Assembly: GCA_002314055.1 (NCBI GenBank)
Contig: DCBP01000014.1
Location: 1-14,066, forward strand
Source of the DNA: Prevotella sp. UBA1104
GTDB taxonomy: Bacteria; Bacteroidota; Bacteroidia; Bacteroidales; Bacteroidaceae
Length of the DNA: 14,066 bases
Direction: 5' to 3'
The position numbers and the translations under genes are program-made. Below the pieces are notes generated by a model. The model was not told the DNA's origin. It searched no databases and saw only the letters and a program-made list of their open reading frames with translations. Of this stretch, positions 1-5,801 are shown in pieces. Position 1 is the stretch's first letter, and the number at the start of each line of letters is the position of its first letter.

Positions 1-10
1 TAAAAAAAGA

Positions 11-56
11 AACAGCTCCGTATCGCAGAAATAAAGTTTAGCGATACAGAGCTGTT
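11..56 (-). terminator. Intrinsic terminator of the TonB-dependent receptor gene
   Basis: A 16-bp hairpin (arms 11-26 and 41-56, 14-nt loop) is perfect except for one position that wobble-pairs. Read on the minus strand it lies 70 nt past the receptor stop codon and is followed directly by TCTTTTTTTA (10 down to 1). The plus strand has no T-run after the hairpin, so it serves the minus strand. Confidence 0.88.
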
Positions 57-125
57 CATTACAGAAGTTTTCGGATTTATATGAAACTTCAATTATTCAT
101 AATATAAATCTTCTATACAAATTTT

Positions 126-2504
126 TCAGAATTCAACCGAGATGCGGGCATTTATCTGGCGACCCGTAAGGTAGTTTGGTACAGCGTATTGCTGATTGGT
201 AACATCTGTAATCCAATAATACGAGTTCACGTTGTTTATGCCGAAGAGGTTCAGGCAATCGATGCCAAGCCATAAATTTTTGAAAATAGACTTTTTCTCA
301 CTCTTCTCCCTGTCGAAGAGACGGTAGCTCATTCCGATATCGGCACGCTTGTATGCCGAGGCACGGAACTGCATTGTGGAGAGGTCGCGGTGTGGCGGAC
401 CAAACGGCAGTCCATCGGCAAATGCCAGTTTCAGCGACATTCGCCATTTGTCTGTACCCGGGAAATAATCCGTGAAATAAAGGTTCAGTGCATACCTCTG
501 GTCTGTTGGCATAGGTATGCTTCTGCCGTTAAGATTTATCTTTGTATCCATAAGTGAGAAGCTTACCCACGAATCTGTACCTGGAACAAACTCGCCATAC
601 AGTTTCAGATCAAGTCCCATGGCATGTCCGCTAACTTGATGACTTGCATCATATACGATTTTCACATTGTTTACGCTATACGGTACTATATTGCCTAAAG
701 CCTTATAGTATGCCTCGGCAGTAAATTTATACGGACGGTCGTTCATCTTGAACTTATAGTCGTAAGCTGCAATGAAATGTATTGAACGCTGACTTTTTAT
801 CTTACGATTGAGAGTGGCGTATGTTGTTCCGTCGACGGTTGTCGTATCACGAAGTTCCTTGAAGAAAGGTGCCTGATAGTAAAGTCCGGTGGCAAAGCGT
901 AGCGTTACGTTATTGTTAAACGGTGGCACGATACTCAGCGAAACCCTCGGACTTATTATCGTTTCACGATTGAAGTTCCAATGGCTGAAGCGCAGTCCAT
1001 AATTCAATGTAAAGAAAGTATGCTGCCCACTGCTCATAAAGCGGTAAGTATCCTGAACATAAGCTTCAAGACGGTTGGCATTAAGTTTGTTCCGGGCATT
1101 TAGCGAGTATATCATTTTCATATCCTCACCTGTATGCGGGATGTTGTATCCACTGGAGTCGCGCATCTCATATTCCTTGCTATACTCGTCGATATGCTCA
1201 AGTTTATATGTAAGTCCTGCAAGCACTTCATGTCGCTTCGCCTTATGCTGAAAGGCAAGTTTCACACTCTTTACGTTTGCCTTCAGATAATTTCGTGCAT
1301 GTTCCATATATGTACCAACGCCGAGATTCTCACTAGTCTCGGTCTGAGTAAGCCAATACTGTCCCTGAATGTCATATTTCTCCTGCTCATTAGTGCTATA
1401 AGCCGATCCGATGAGCGAGAGCGATGTCTTGTCGGTGAAATGGCGAGTAATGGTAAAGGTTCCGAAATACGTACGGAAGAGGTCTTTCTCCTTTCCATCG
1501 TAGTACACTTTGAAGGATTTTACATTCTCCATCGTTCCAAAGCTTGTCTCACGGTCTGACGGTGTAAAATTATAATGATTTTCAGATATGTCTCCCATCA
1601 GTTCTATCGACCACCTTTTGTTTGGGCGGAACGTGAAATATGTCTGATAGTCAAGGAAGTTCGGATTATACTCACCCTTAGTCTGTAATGAACCAAGGAG
1701 ATACCGGTTTGTCTTATAACGCAAGCCATTGCTCCAGGAGAATTTTTTATTGCTCACACCAACATAAGCCGATGCACCAAGCATACTTGCCGTCACCTTA
1801 GCCTCAAACTTCTTCGGCTGCTTGTATATAATGTCGAGAGCCGACGACATCTTGTCGCCATATTTTGCCTCAAAGCCTCCTGTAGAAAAACCGATACTCT
1901 TTACCATATCTGGATTGATTATCGAAAGACCCTCTTGCTGTCCGCTTCTAACGAGGAATGGTCGATATATCTCGACACCGTTTATATAAACGCTGTTCTC
2001 GTCGAAACTTCCTCCACGGACATTATACTGCGAAGAAAGTTCGCTATGGGTTGACACTCCTGCTTGTTGCTGCACAAGTTCCTCGACAGCATTTCCTGTA
2101 GCCGACGGTGCTCCTTGAGCATTTTTCACTTCCAATTGCTCCGTGGTGCCAGTCTGTCGTTTTTTACCTACAACAGTAACCTCACCAATCTGGTTATCAT
2201 CAAAAAGCTGTATTATCAGTGTCTGTTTACCCCGCGGTCGCCTCAGCACTCTTGTCTTCGTTTTATATCCCACCATGGAATACCTCACCACGACACTGTC
2301 TGCCGAATGCAGTTGCATGGAATATTCTCCCTTCAGGTTGGTCATTGTAACTTTTCCCTGTTTCGCTACAGCAACGGTAGCGAGTTCTACAGGATTGTTG
2401 TTGCTATCAGTTACCTTTCCCTGTAGGGTGAAAGACTGAGCCATCGTCTTCAATCCGATTAAGCTCAGCAATATGGTCAATATTAGTGTGTTCTGTCTCA
2501 TCAT
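126..2504 (-). CDS. TonB-dependent outer-membrane receptor with carboxypeptidase-like regulatory domain
   Basis: This is a 792-aa outer-membrane transporter of the TonB-dependent family, which uses proton-motive force passed on by TonB to import a bound ligand. Residues 1-23 form a signal peptide ending in MAQ. They are followed by a carboxypeptidase-D-like beta-sandwich (about 25-110, with GKVTDSNNNPV near its start), a plug domain (about 120-225, with YNVRGGSFDENSVYINGVE) and a 22-strand-type barrel ending in Phe (ARISVEF), the usual outer-membrane assembly signal. The reading frame extends upstream to a TTG at 2519, but ATG at 2504 (or 2501) gives a normal signal peptide, so I chose 2504. 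No SusD-like lipoprotein gene adjoins it on the visible side, and it is shorter than most SusC proteins, so a SusCD glycan importer is unlikely. The ligand (iron chelate, vitamin, peptide or other) cannot be read from the sequence. Confidence 0.93.
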   Translation of the reverse strand: MMRQNTLILTILLSLIGLKTMAQSFTLQGKVTDSNNNPVELATVAVAKQGKVTMTNLKGEYSMQLHSADSVVVRYSMVGYKTKTRVLRRPRGKQTLIIQLFDDNQIGEVTVVGKKRQTGTTEQLEVKNAQGAPSATGNAVEELVQQQAGVSTHSELSSQYNVRGGSFDENSVYINGVEIYRPFLVRSGQQEGLSIINPDMVKSIGFSTGGFEAKYGDKMSSALDIIYKQPKKFEAKVTASMLGASAYVGVSNKKFSWSNGLRYKTNRYLLGSLQTKGEYNPNFLDYQTYFTFRPNKRWSIELMGDISENHYNFTPSDRETSFGTMENVKSFKVYYDGKEKDLFRTYFGTFTITRHFTDKTSLSLIGSAYSTNEQEKYDIQGQYWLTQTETSENLGVGTYMEHARNYLKANVKSVKLAFQHKAKRHEVLAGLTYKLEHIDEYSKEYEMRDSSGYNIPHTGEDMKMIYSLNARNKLNANRLEAYVQDTYRFMSSGQHTFFTLNYGLRFSHWNFNRETIISPRVSLSIVPPFNNNVTLRFATGLYYQAPFFKELRDTTTVDGTTYATLNRKIKSQRSIHFIAAYDYKFKMNDRPYKFTAEAYYKALGNIVPYSVNNVKIVYDASHQVSGHAMGLDLKLYGEFVPGTDSWVSFSLMDTKINLNGRSIPMPTDQRYALNLYFTDYFPGTDKWRMSLKLAFADGLPFGPPHRDLSTMQFRASAYKRADIGMSYRLFDREKSEKKSIFKNLWLGIDCLNLFGINNVNSYYWITDVTNQQYAVPNYLTGRQINARISVEF

Positions 2505-2610
2505 TGATAAATAACGCAACTTTATATTTTTTATTGTACTTTTATAGGATATAATATCTTTTTTCTATAATGAATATAAAAAAACGACCAATTAACATCA
2601 CCAATATATA

Positions 2611-2687
2611 GTGTAACGCATTTCTACAGCCGTGTAACACCCATTTTATATAAAGTGTAACACATTTTCATCTATGTAACAAAATTC
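2611..2687. repeat. Cluster of GTGTAAC direct repeats upstream of the receptor gene
   Basis: GTGTAAC occurs at 2611, 2632 and 2655, with a variant ATGTAAC at 2674. Spacings are 21, 23 and 19 bp, about two helical turns. Most copies continue as rCaTTTT. On the minus strand the unit reads AAAATGnGTTACAC. The cluster lies 107-183 bp upstream of the receptor start, between it and the tRNA terminator. The even spacing suits cooperative binding of a regulator on one face of the DNA, but this is an inference. I find no convincing TAnnTTTG promoter for the receptor in this interval. Confidence 0.6.
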
Positions 2688-2720
2688 CATAATACAGATA
2701 TACATCGCCTAAGAAACTGA

Positions 2721-2755
2721 AAAAGAGATATTTACAAGAAGTAAATATCTCTTTT
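2721..2755 (-). terminator. Terminator of tRNA-Arg
   Basis: A perfect 15-bp stem (2721-2735 with 2741-2755) has a 5-nt loop (AAGAA). It lies 14 nt beyond the 3' end of the tRNA on the minus strand. The stem ends in TTTT and is followed by TCAGTTTCTT, a short and interrupted U-run. Because the AT-rich stem is symmetric it may also stop weak transcription from the plus strand. Confidence 0.75.
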
Positions 2756-2769
2756 AAAAATCAAATTAG

Positions 2770-2843
2770 TGACTCCGCTGGGATTCAAACCCGGAACCTT
2801 CTGATCCGTAGTCAGATGCTCTATTCAGTTGAGCTACGGAGCC
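2770..2843 (-). tRNA. tRNA-Arg (anticodon ACG)
   Basis: The 74-nt cloverleaf has acceptor arms GGCTCCG/CGGAGTC (one G-U pair), D stem GCTC/GAGC, anticodon stem TCTGA/TCAGA with loop CTACGGA (anticodon ACG, expected to be edited to ICG by TadA and to read CGU, CGC and CGA), a 5-nt variable loop, T arm CCGGG-TTTGAAT-CCCAG and discriminator A. CCA is not encoded. Two oddities are a C-A mismatch in the T stem (50-64), and T-loop position 56 being U with D-loop position 19 being A where nearly all bacterial tRNAs have C56 and G19. The A19-U56 combination could keep the elbow contact. Confidence 0.96.
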
Positions 2844-2861
2844 ATTTCTTAATTGCGAGTG

Positions 2862-2893
2862 CAAAAGTATGACTTTATTTTTGAACTCGCAAA
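2862..2893 (-). promoter_or_regulatory. Bacteroidetes-type promoter of tRNA-Arg
   Basis: Read on the minus strand, TTTG (2893-2890) is followed after 20 bp by TACTTTTG (2869-2862), matching the Bacteroidetes sigma-ABfr consensus TTTG-N19-21-TAnnTTTG. The -7 element ends 18 nt before the first base of the tRNA. An 8-bp inverted repeat, TTGCGAGT (2853-2860) and ACTCGCAA (2885-2892), flanks the -7 element and overlaps the -33 element. Confidence 0.82.
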
Positions 2894-3145
2894 TATTTCC
2901 ATCTTTTTTAATGTTTATTGACAAATAAATGGTATTTAGCAAAAAAATGTGTAATACGCATCATTAATAAGTATAGAAATAATACTTGAAATTATTTTTG
3001 ATAATCTACTTAACTATTATAGATAAAAATAAAATGATTCGTAGAATAAATGTGAACTTCTTTATATTATATAGCTATATTTACAACATGTAACGTAAAA
3101 ACTTTAAAAAATCAGCAAAACATGCTATCTAACATATTAAAAATC
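2894..3145. other. AT-rich intergenic DNA with no gene seen
   Basis: This stretch, between the tRNA promoter and the orphan plus-strand promoter at 3146, is extremely AT-rich. I see no reading frame with protein-like composition, no RNA gene and no clear repeat in it. With the promoter and terminator that follow, it makes up the 435-nt gap between the tRNA and the J-protein gene. Confidence 0.6.
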
Positions 3146-3176
3146 TTTGTCAAATGCAAAAAACGCTATACTTTTG
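3146..3176 (+). promoter_or_regulatory. Orphan consensus promoter on the plus strand
   Basis: TTTG (3146-3149), 19 bp, then TACTTTTG (3169-3176) is a perfect match to the Bacteroidetes vegetative promoter. It faces away from the tRNA and into the 3' end of the J-protein gene, which lies on the other strand, so it serves no annotated gene. Transcription would begin near 3182 and meet the hairpin at 3229-3262. Confidence 0.7.
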
Positions 3177-3181
3177 CAACC

Positions 3182-3263
3182 AGTTATCCTGAATACAATC
3201 TTTTTACCTTAAAAACTAATGACTAATAAAAAAGCGGGTCTCTGTGAAGAGAACCGCTTTTTG
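3182..3263 (+). ncRNA. Candidate small RNA of about 80 nt
   Basis: The segment runs from the predicted start site of the orphan promoter (TTTG at 3146, TACTTTTG at 3169) to the end of a stable hairpin followed by a T-run. It holds a 5' AT-rich single-stranded part and a 14-bp 3' hairpin, the common layout of bacterial regulatory RNAs. A tiny frame of 19 codons opens at ATG 3219 but reads through the hairpin to a stop past 3263, so it would not be complete on a terminated RNA. If transcription read on, the RNA would be antisense to the J-protein message. The start site is inferred. Confidence 0.4.
3229..3262 (-). terminator. Bidirectional intrinsic terminator 3' of the J-protein gene
   Basis: A 14-bp hairpin (3229-3242 with 3249-3262) has one wobble-type position and a 6-nt loop. 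On the minus strand it lies 16 nt past the J-protein stop and runs into TTTTTTATTAG. On the plus strand the 3' arm itself ends in TTTTT then G, so it can also end transcripts from the orphan promoter at 3146-3176. Confidence 0.87.
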
Positions 3264-3278
3264 TCATTAAAACTGTAA

Positions 3279-3977
3279 TTAACCATTCTTCATTTGACGC
3301 AGCAAGTCTTTCTGATGTTCGGAAAGCCCAGTCGGTAATTTTACATTATATGTGATAATTAAATCACCAATAGTACCATCGCCACGGTCATAACCTTTGC
3401 CACGTAAACGAACTTTCGTACCATTCTGTGTTTCTGGCTTTACCTTTAACTTAATCTTCGAACCACTTGAGAGCTGCAAAAGAATTTCTCCACCCAGAAG
3501 AGCCGTATAAAGGTCGATATTTACATTAGCATGCATCTCACCACTGTTTTGGCGCATACCTGCTGACGCCCTACCGCCTCGCATACGAGCGCTTCCTCCA
3601 AAAAGATCCTGGAAGAAACTTGAGAATCCACCACCATTCCCGAAGTTGGAGAAGTCGAAGCCTTCGAACGGAGAACCGCCTCCCGTATCGGAATTATAAT
3701 AGTATGTTCCGCCCTGTCCGCCAGCAGCGCCAGCGCCACCAAACTGTTCTGCTTCACGCCAATGCTCGCCATACTGATCATATTTCTTTCTTTTCTCAGG
3801 ATCACCAATCACTTCATACGCTTCGTTCAATGCCTGAAACTTTGCCTTTGCCTTCGGGTCATCAGGATGCAAGTCTGGATGAAATTGCTTTGCTCTTTTC
3901 AAGTATGCCCTTTTAACATCCTTCTGCGGTATAGTCTTGTCTACACCTAATATTTTGTAATAGTCTATAAATGCCAT
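3279..3977 (-). CDS. Shortened type-II J-protein (CbpA/DnaJ-like co-chaperone)
   Basis: This 232-aa J-protein should stimulate DnaK ATP hydrolysis and deliver unfolded clients. The J domain (about 1-70) has HPD at 33-35 and the KYDQYG end of helix IV. A Gly/Phe/Ser-rich linker follows (about 79-147). The last part, about 148-230, matches the second C-terminal substrate-binding domain of DnaJ/CbpA: LYTALLGGE, then GTKVRLRGKG and GDLIITYNVKLP. There is no cysteine zinc finger, and the first C-terminal domain appears to be missing, since CbpA-type proteins are usually about 300 aa. I chose ATG at 3977 because the J domain begins there and a strong Shine-Dalgarno-like sequence precedes it; the frame continues upstream to 4055 without homology. 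No cbpM-like modulator gene adjoins. It is divergent from the MtaA-like gene. Confidence 0.92.
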   Translation of the reverse strand: MAFIDYYKILGVDKTIPQKDVKRAYLKRAKQFHPDLHPDDPKAKAKFQALNEAYEVIGDPEKRKKYDQYGEHWREAEQFGGAGAAGGQGGTYYYNSDTGGGSPFEGFDFSNFGNGGGFSSFFQDLFGGSARMRGGRASAGMRQNSGEMHANVNIDLYTALLGGEILLQLSSGSKIKLKVKPETQNGTKVRLRGKGYDRGDGTIGDLIITYNVKLPTGLSEHQKDLLRQMKNG

Positions 3978-3981
3978 AATG

Positions 3982-3989
3982 TCACCTCC
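3982..3989 (-). promoter_or_regulatory. Strong Shine-Dalgarno sequence deciding the J-protein start
   Basis: On the minus strand GGAGGTGA lies 4 nt before ATG 3977 (7 nt from the GGAGG core). It is nearly a full complement of the 16S 3' end. Bacteroidetes genes generally lack such sites, and ffh and manA in this window have none, so this one both supports the chosen start and is unusual. Confidence 0.7.
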
Positions 3990-4013
3990 ATTTCTTGTTA
4001 ATTGTCTATCATT

Positions 4014-4036
4014 GGCATATATGCAAATTATATGCC
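4014..4036. repeat. Inverted repeat between the divergent J-protein and MtaA-like genes
   Basis: GGCATATA (4014-4021) and TATATGCC (4029-4036) form a perfect 8-bp dyad around TGCAAAT. It lies 37 bp upstream of the J-protein start and 100 bp upstream of the plus-strand gene. It could be an operator or a hairpin in the 5' leader of the J-protein message. The minus strand also has a near-promoter here (TA, three bases, TTTG). Confidence 0.45.
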
Positions 4037-4135
4037 GAAAGTGAAAGAAACGCATATAAAAAAAACTATTCTTTCATTACATGAGTACATAACAATATCT
4101 TATACATTATTATAATAAACAATATTGTAGACTTT

Positions 4136-5191
4136 ATGATTAAGATATGCAGTAAGAGACTGCCTGTTGACATTGTTTTCCATCCCGACTGGTGGTACAA
4201 GAATACAGGAATCTCTTTTGACAAGGATTTTTTCTATGACCCACGACGACGAGTTGACGATGAACAAAAGATGGAGCAAGAATTATTCGAACGCTTCGGC
4301 GATCTCGGTCTCGGAGAGGATCACGACAAGAAAATTCCACAAATAGGAGCAGTACATCTTGCTTCTGGTTATCTACTTTCTGAAATGCTGGGATGTAAAG
4401 TGGAATATTATGACGATGCTCCGCCACAGGTTATTTGCGCACATCGTGACTCTCTCGACATAAATGTAGAGGAAGCTTTTCGTTCACCTGCCTTTAAGCG
4501 TTTTGAGTCACTTGTGGAAGAACTGAAGAAAAGATACGGATATGTAGCTGGCGACGTGAATTGGGGTGGCGTGCTAAATATTGCCATAGATATACGAGGC
4601 GAGGAAATATTTACCGACATGGTGATGGAACCAGAGAAAGCGAATATTTTCTTCAAGAAGATTGCTGAAATTATTGACAAATTTATATGGTATGTACAAA
4701 CCAACACTGGCTCTTCTTCTATTTCCGTAAACCGTAGTGCAAGACTTTTCGACTATCCAGTGGCTATCCATTCGGAGTGTAGCCATACTATGATTTCCGA
4801 AGATGACTACAGGCGTTTTTTCCTGCCTATCGACAAGGAATGGAGCATGCGGCATAAGCCTTATGGTATTCATTACTGCGGAAAGGATCCGCATCGTATG
4901 GCTAAAGCATTCAGCGAAATTGAGCGTCTTACGTTTCTTGACGTTGGCTGGGGAGGCGATGTAGCACTGCTAAGAAAATTCTTGCCTAATACGTTTCTTA
5001 ATATACGACTTAATCCTGTTGAGATACAACGTTACACAATCGATGAGTTAAAGAAAAACATATCTGAACGAGTGACGGCTGGCGGAAAAGATTTGACTCT
5101 AACTGGTATATGTTGTGTGAATATGGACAAAAACGTGAGCGACGAAAGAATTAGGGAGATTTTCCAAGTGGCGGAAAGTCTAAAGAAATAA
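4136..5191 (+). CDS. Uroporphyrinogen-decarboxylase/MtaA-family methyltransferase-like protein
   Basis: This 351-aa cytoplasmic protein belongs to the UroD superfamily, most likely the corrinoid:thiol methyltransferase branch (MtaA/MtbA/CmuA) and not haem synthesis. The N-terminal Arg-rich substrate motif of true HemE (RQAGRY) is absent; the corresponding region reads FHPDWWYKNTG. A putative His-x-Cys zinc pair is H246/C248 in GIHYCGKDP, with a further Cys at 326/327 in TGICCVN, matching the His-Cys-Cys zinc site by which MtaA-type enzymes activate a thiol. No corrinoid protein, methyltransferase partner or reactivase gene is nearby, so methyl donor and acceptor are unknown. The ATG at 4136 is the first in frame. 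I see no TAnnTTTG promoter ahead of it. A strong terminator follows the stop by 4 nt. Confidence 0.82.
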   Translation: MIKICSKRLPVDIVFHPDWWYKNTGISFDKDFFYDPRRRVDDEQKMEQELFERFGDLGLGEDHDKKIPQIGAVHLASGYLLSEMLGCKVEYYDDAPPQVICAHRDSLDINVEEAFRSPAFKRFESLVEELKKRYGYVAGDVNWGGVLNIAIDIRGEEIFTDMVMEPEKANIFFKKIAEIIDKFIWYVQTNTGSSSISVNRSARLFDYPVAIHSECSHTMISEDDYRRFFLPIDKEWSMRHKPYGIHYCGKDPHRMAKAFSEIERLTFLDVGWGGDVALLRKFLPNTFLNIRLNPVEIQRYTIDELKKNISERVTAGGKDLTLTGICCVNMDKNVSDERIREIFQVAESLKK

Positions 5192-5195
5192 TGAT

Positions 5196-5236
5196 AAAGC
5201 CCGGAATCCTTGAAAGGAACAGGGATTCCGGGCTTT
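5196..5236 (+). terminator. Terminator shared by converging genes
   Basis: A perfect 14-bp GC-rich hairpin (5196-5209 with 5223-5236) has a 13-nt loop. On the plus strand it starts 4 nt after the MtaA-like stop and ends in TTTTG. On the minus strand it lies 22 nt past the korC stop, with a weaker tail (TTTATCATT). It probably ends both transcripts, being strongest for the plus strand. Confidence 0.88.
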
Positions 5237-5258
5237 TGCTTATATACCTAAAAAGGTA

Positions 5259-5801
5259 TTATTGTTTTTGCATGATGTCTCCACCAACTTTTATTGCCTC
5301 CATATTAAGAGGTATAAGCTTATGGTGACGCTCTGGAAGAGTCTTAAAGAGAGCTTTCTCCACTCCATTCTCGCTTACTACCGGAGCCACACTAAGCATA
5401 CCGCCTAAAACAATCATATTGAATACCTTGGTATTCTTCATCTCAGCGGCTTTATCCATGGCATCTATACGATAAATCGAGATATCCTTACGGGTAGGCG
5501 GATTTATTATTCCATTGCCTTCGTATATTAGAATGCCACCAGGCTTTACACGAGGTTCAAATTTGTCGAGCGACGGTTGGTTGAGCACAATGGCAATATC
5601 AAACTTGCTTAATACTGGCGACGAAATGCGCTCATCGCTTACAATAACAGTAACGTTGGCAGTTCCGCCACGCTGCTCCGGTCCGTATGCCGGCATCCAT
5701 GTAACTTCCTTGTCCTCCATCAATCCGGAGTAAGCAAGAATCTTACCCATGGAAAGCACACCCTGACCGCCGAATCCTGATATAATTATTTCCTTTTTCA
5801 T
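5259..5801 (-). CDS. korC: 2-oxoacid:ferredoxin oxidoreductase, gamma subunit
   Basis: The 180-aa gamma subunit completes the CoA-dependent 2-oxoacid:ferredoxin oxidoreductase and forms part of its CoA-binding side. The family signature GFGGQG is at 9-14 and YGPEQRGGT at 39-47, followed by a Rossmann-like fold (FDIAIVLNQPS). The length is normal for a separate gamma subunit. Its ATG overlaps the korB stop as ATGA, so translation is probably coupled. It is the last gene of the run before the shared terminator. Related complexes act on 2-oxoglutarate (Kor) or branched-chain 2-oxoacids (Vor), and sequence reading alone does not separate these. Confidence 0.93.
   Translation of the reverse strand: MKKEIIISGFGGQGVLSMGKILAYSGLMEDKEVTWMPAYGPEQRGGTANVTVIVSDERISSPVLSKFDIAIVLNQPSLDKFEPRVKPGGILIYEGNGIINPPTRKDISIYRIDAMDKAAEMKNTKVFNMIVLGGMLSVAPVVSENGVEKALFKTLPERHHKLIPLNMEAIKVGGDIMQKQ

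Noticed and set aside
1134..1559. A 141-codon plus-strand frame and several others inside the receptor gene
   Set aside because: It lies antisense to a well-supported TonB-dependent receptor, has no family features and no promoter; composition reflects the opposite strand.
126..2504. SusC member of a SusCD glycan locus
   Set aside because: The protein is shorter than usual SusC proteins and no SusD-like gene adjoins within the window; the side beyond position 1 cannot be seen.
2505..2519. Extension of the receptor to a TTG start
   Set aside because: It would put five polar or charged residues ahead of a normal signal peptide that starts at ATG 2504; the alternative start codon is not needed.
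2611..2687. A CRISPR array
   Set aside because: The repeated unit is only 7-14 bp, the spacing is about 21 bp with AT-rich non-unique spacers, and no cas gene is present.
2770..2843. An integration site for a mobile element at the tRNA
   Set aside because: No repeated tRNA 3' end, integrase or phage-like gene is visible nearby.
3219..3278. A 19-aa leader peptide in the plus-strand candidate RNA
   Set aside because: The frame reads through the terminator hairpin, has no run of regulatory codons, and no biosynthetic gene follows on that strand.
3978..4055. N-terminal extension of the J-protein
   Set aside because: The J domain begins at ATG 3977, preceded by a strong ribosome-binding sequence; the extra residues show no homology.
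4136..5191. True haem-pathway uroporphyrinogen decarboxylase (HemE)
   Set aside because: The N-terminal RQAGRY-type motif is missing and zinc-type His/Cys residues are present; superfamily membership only.
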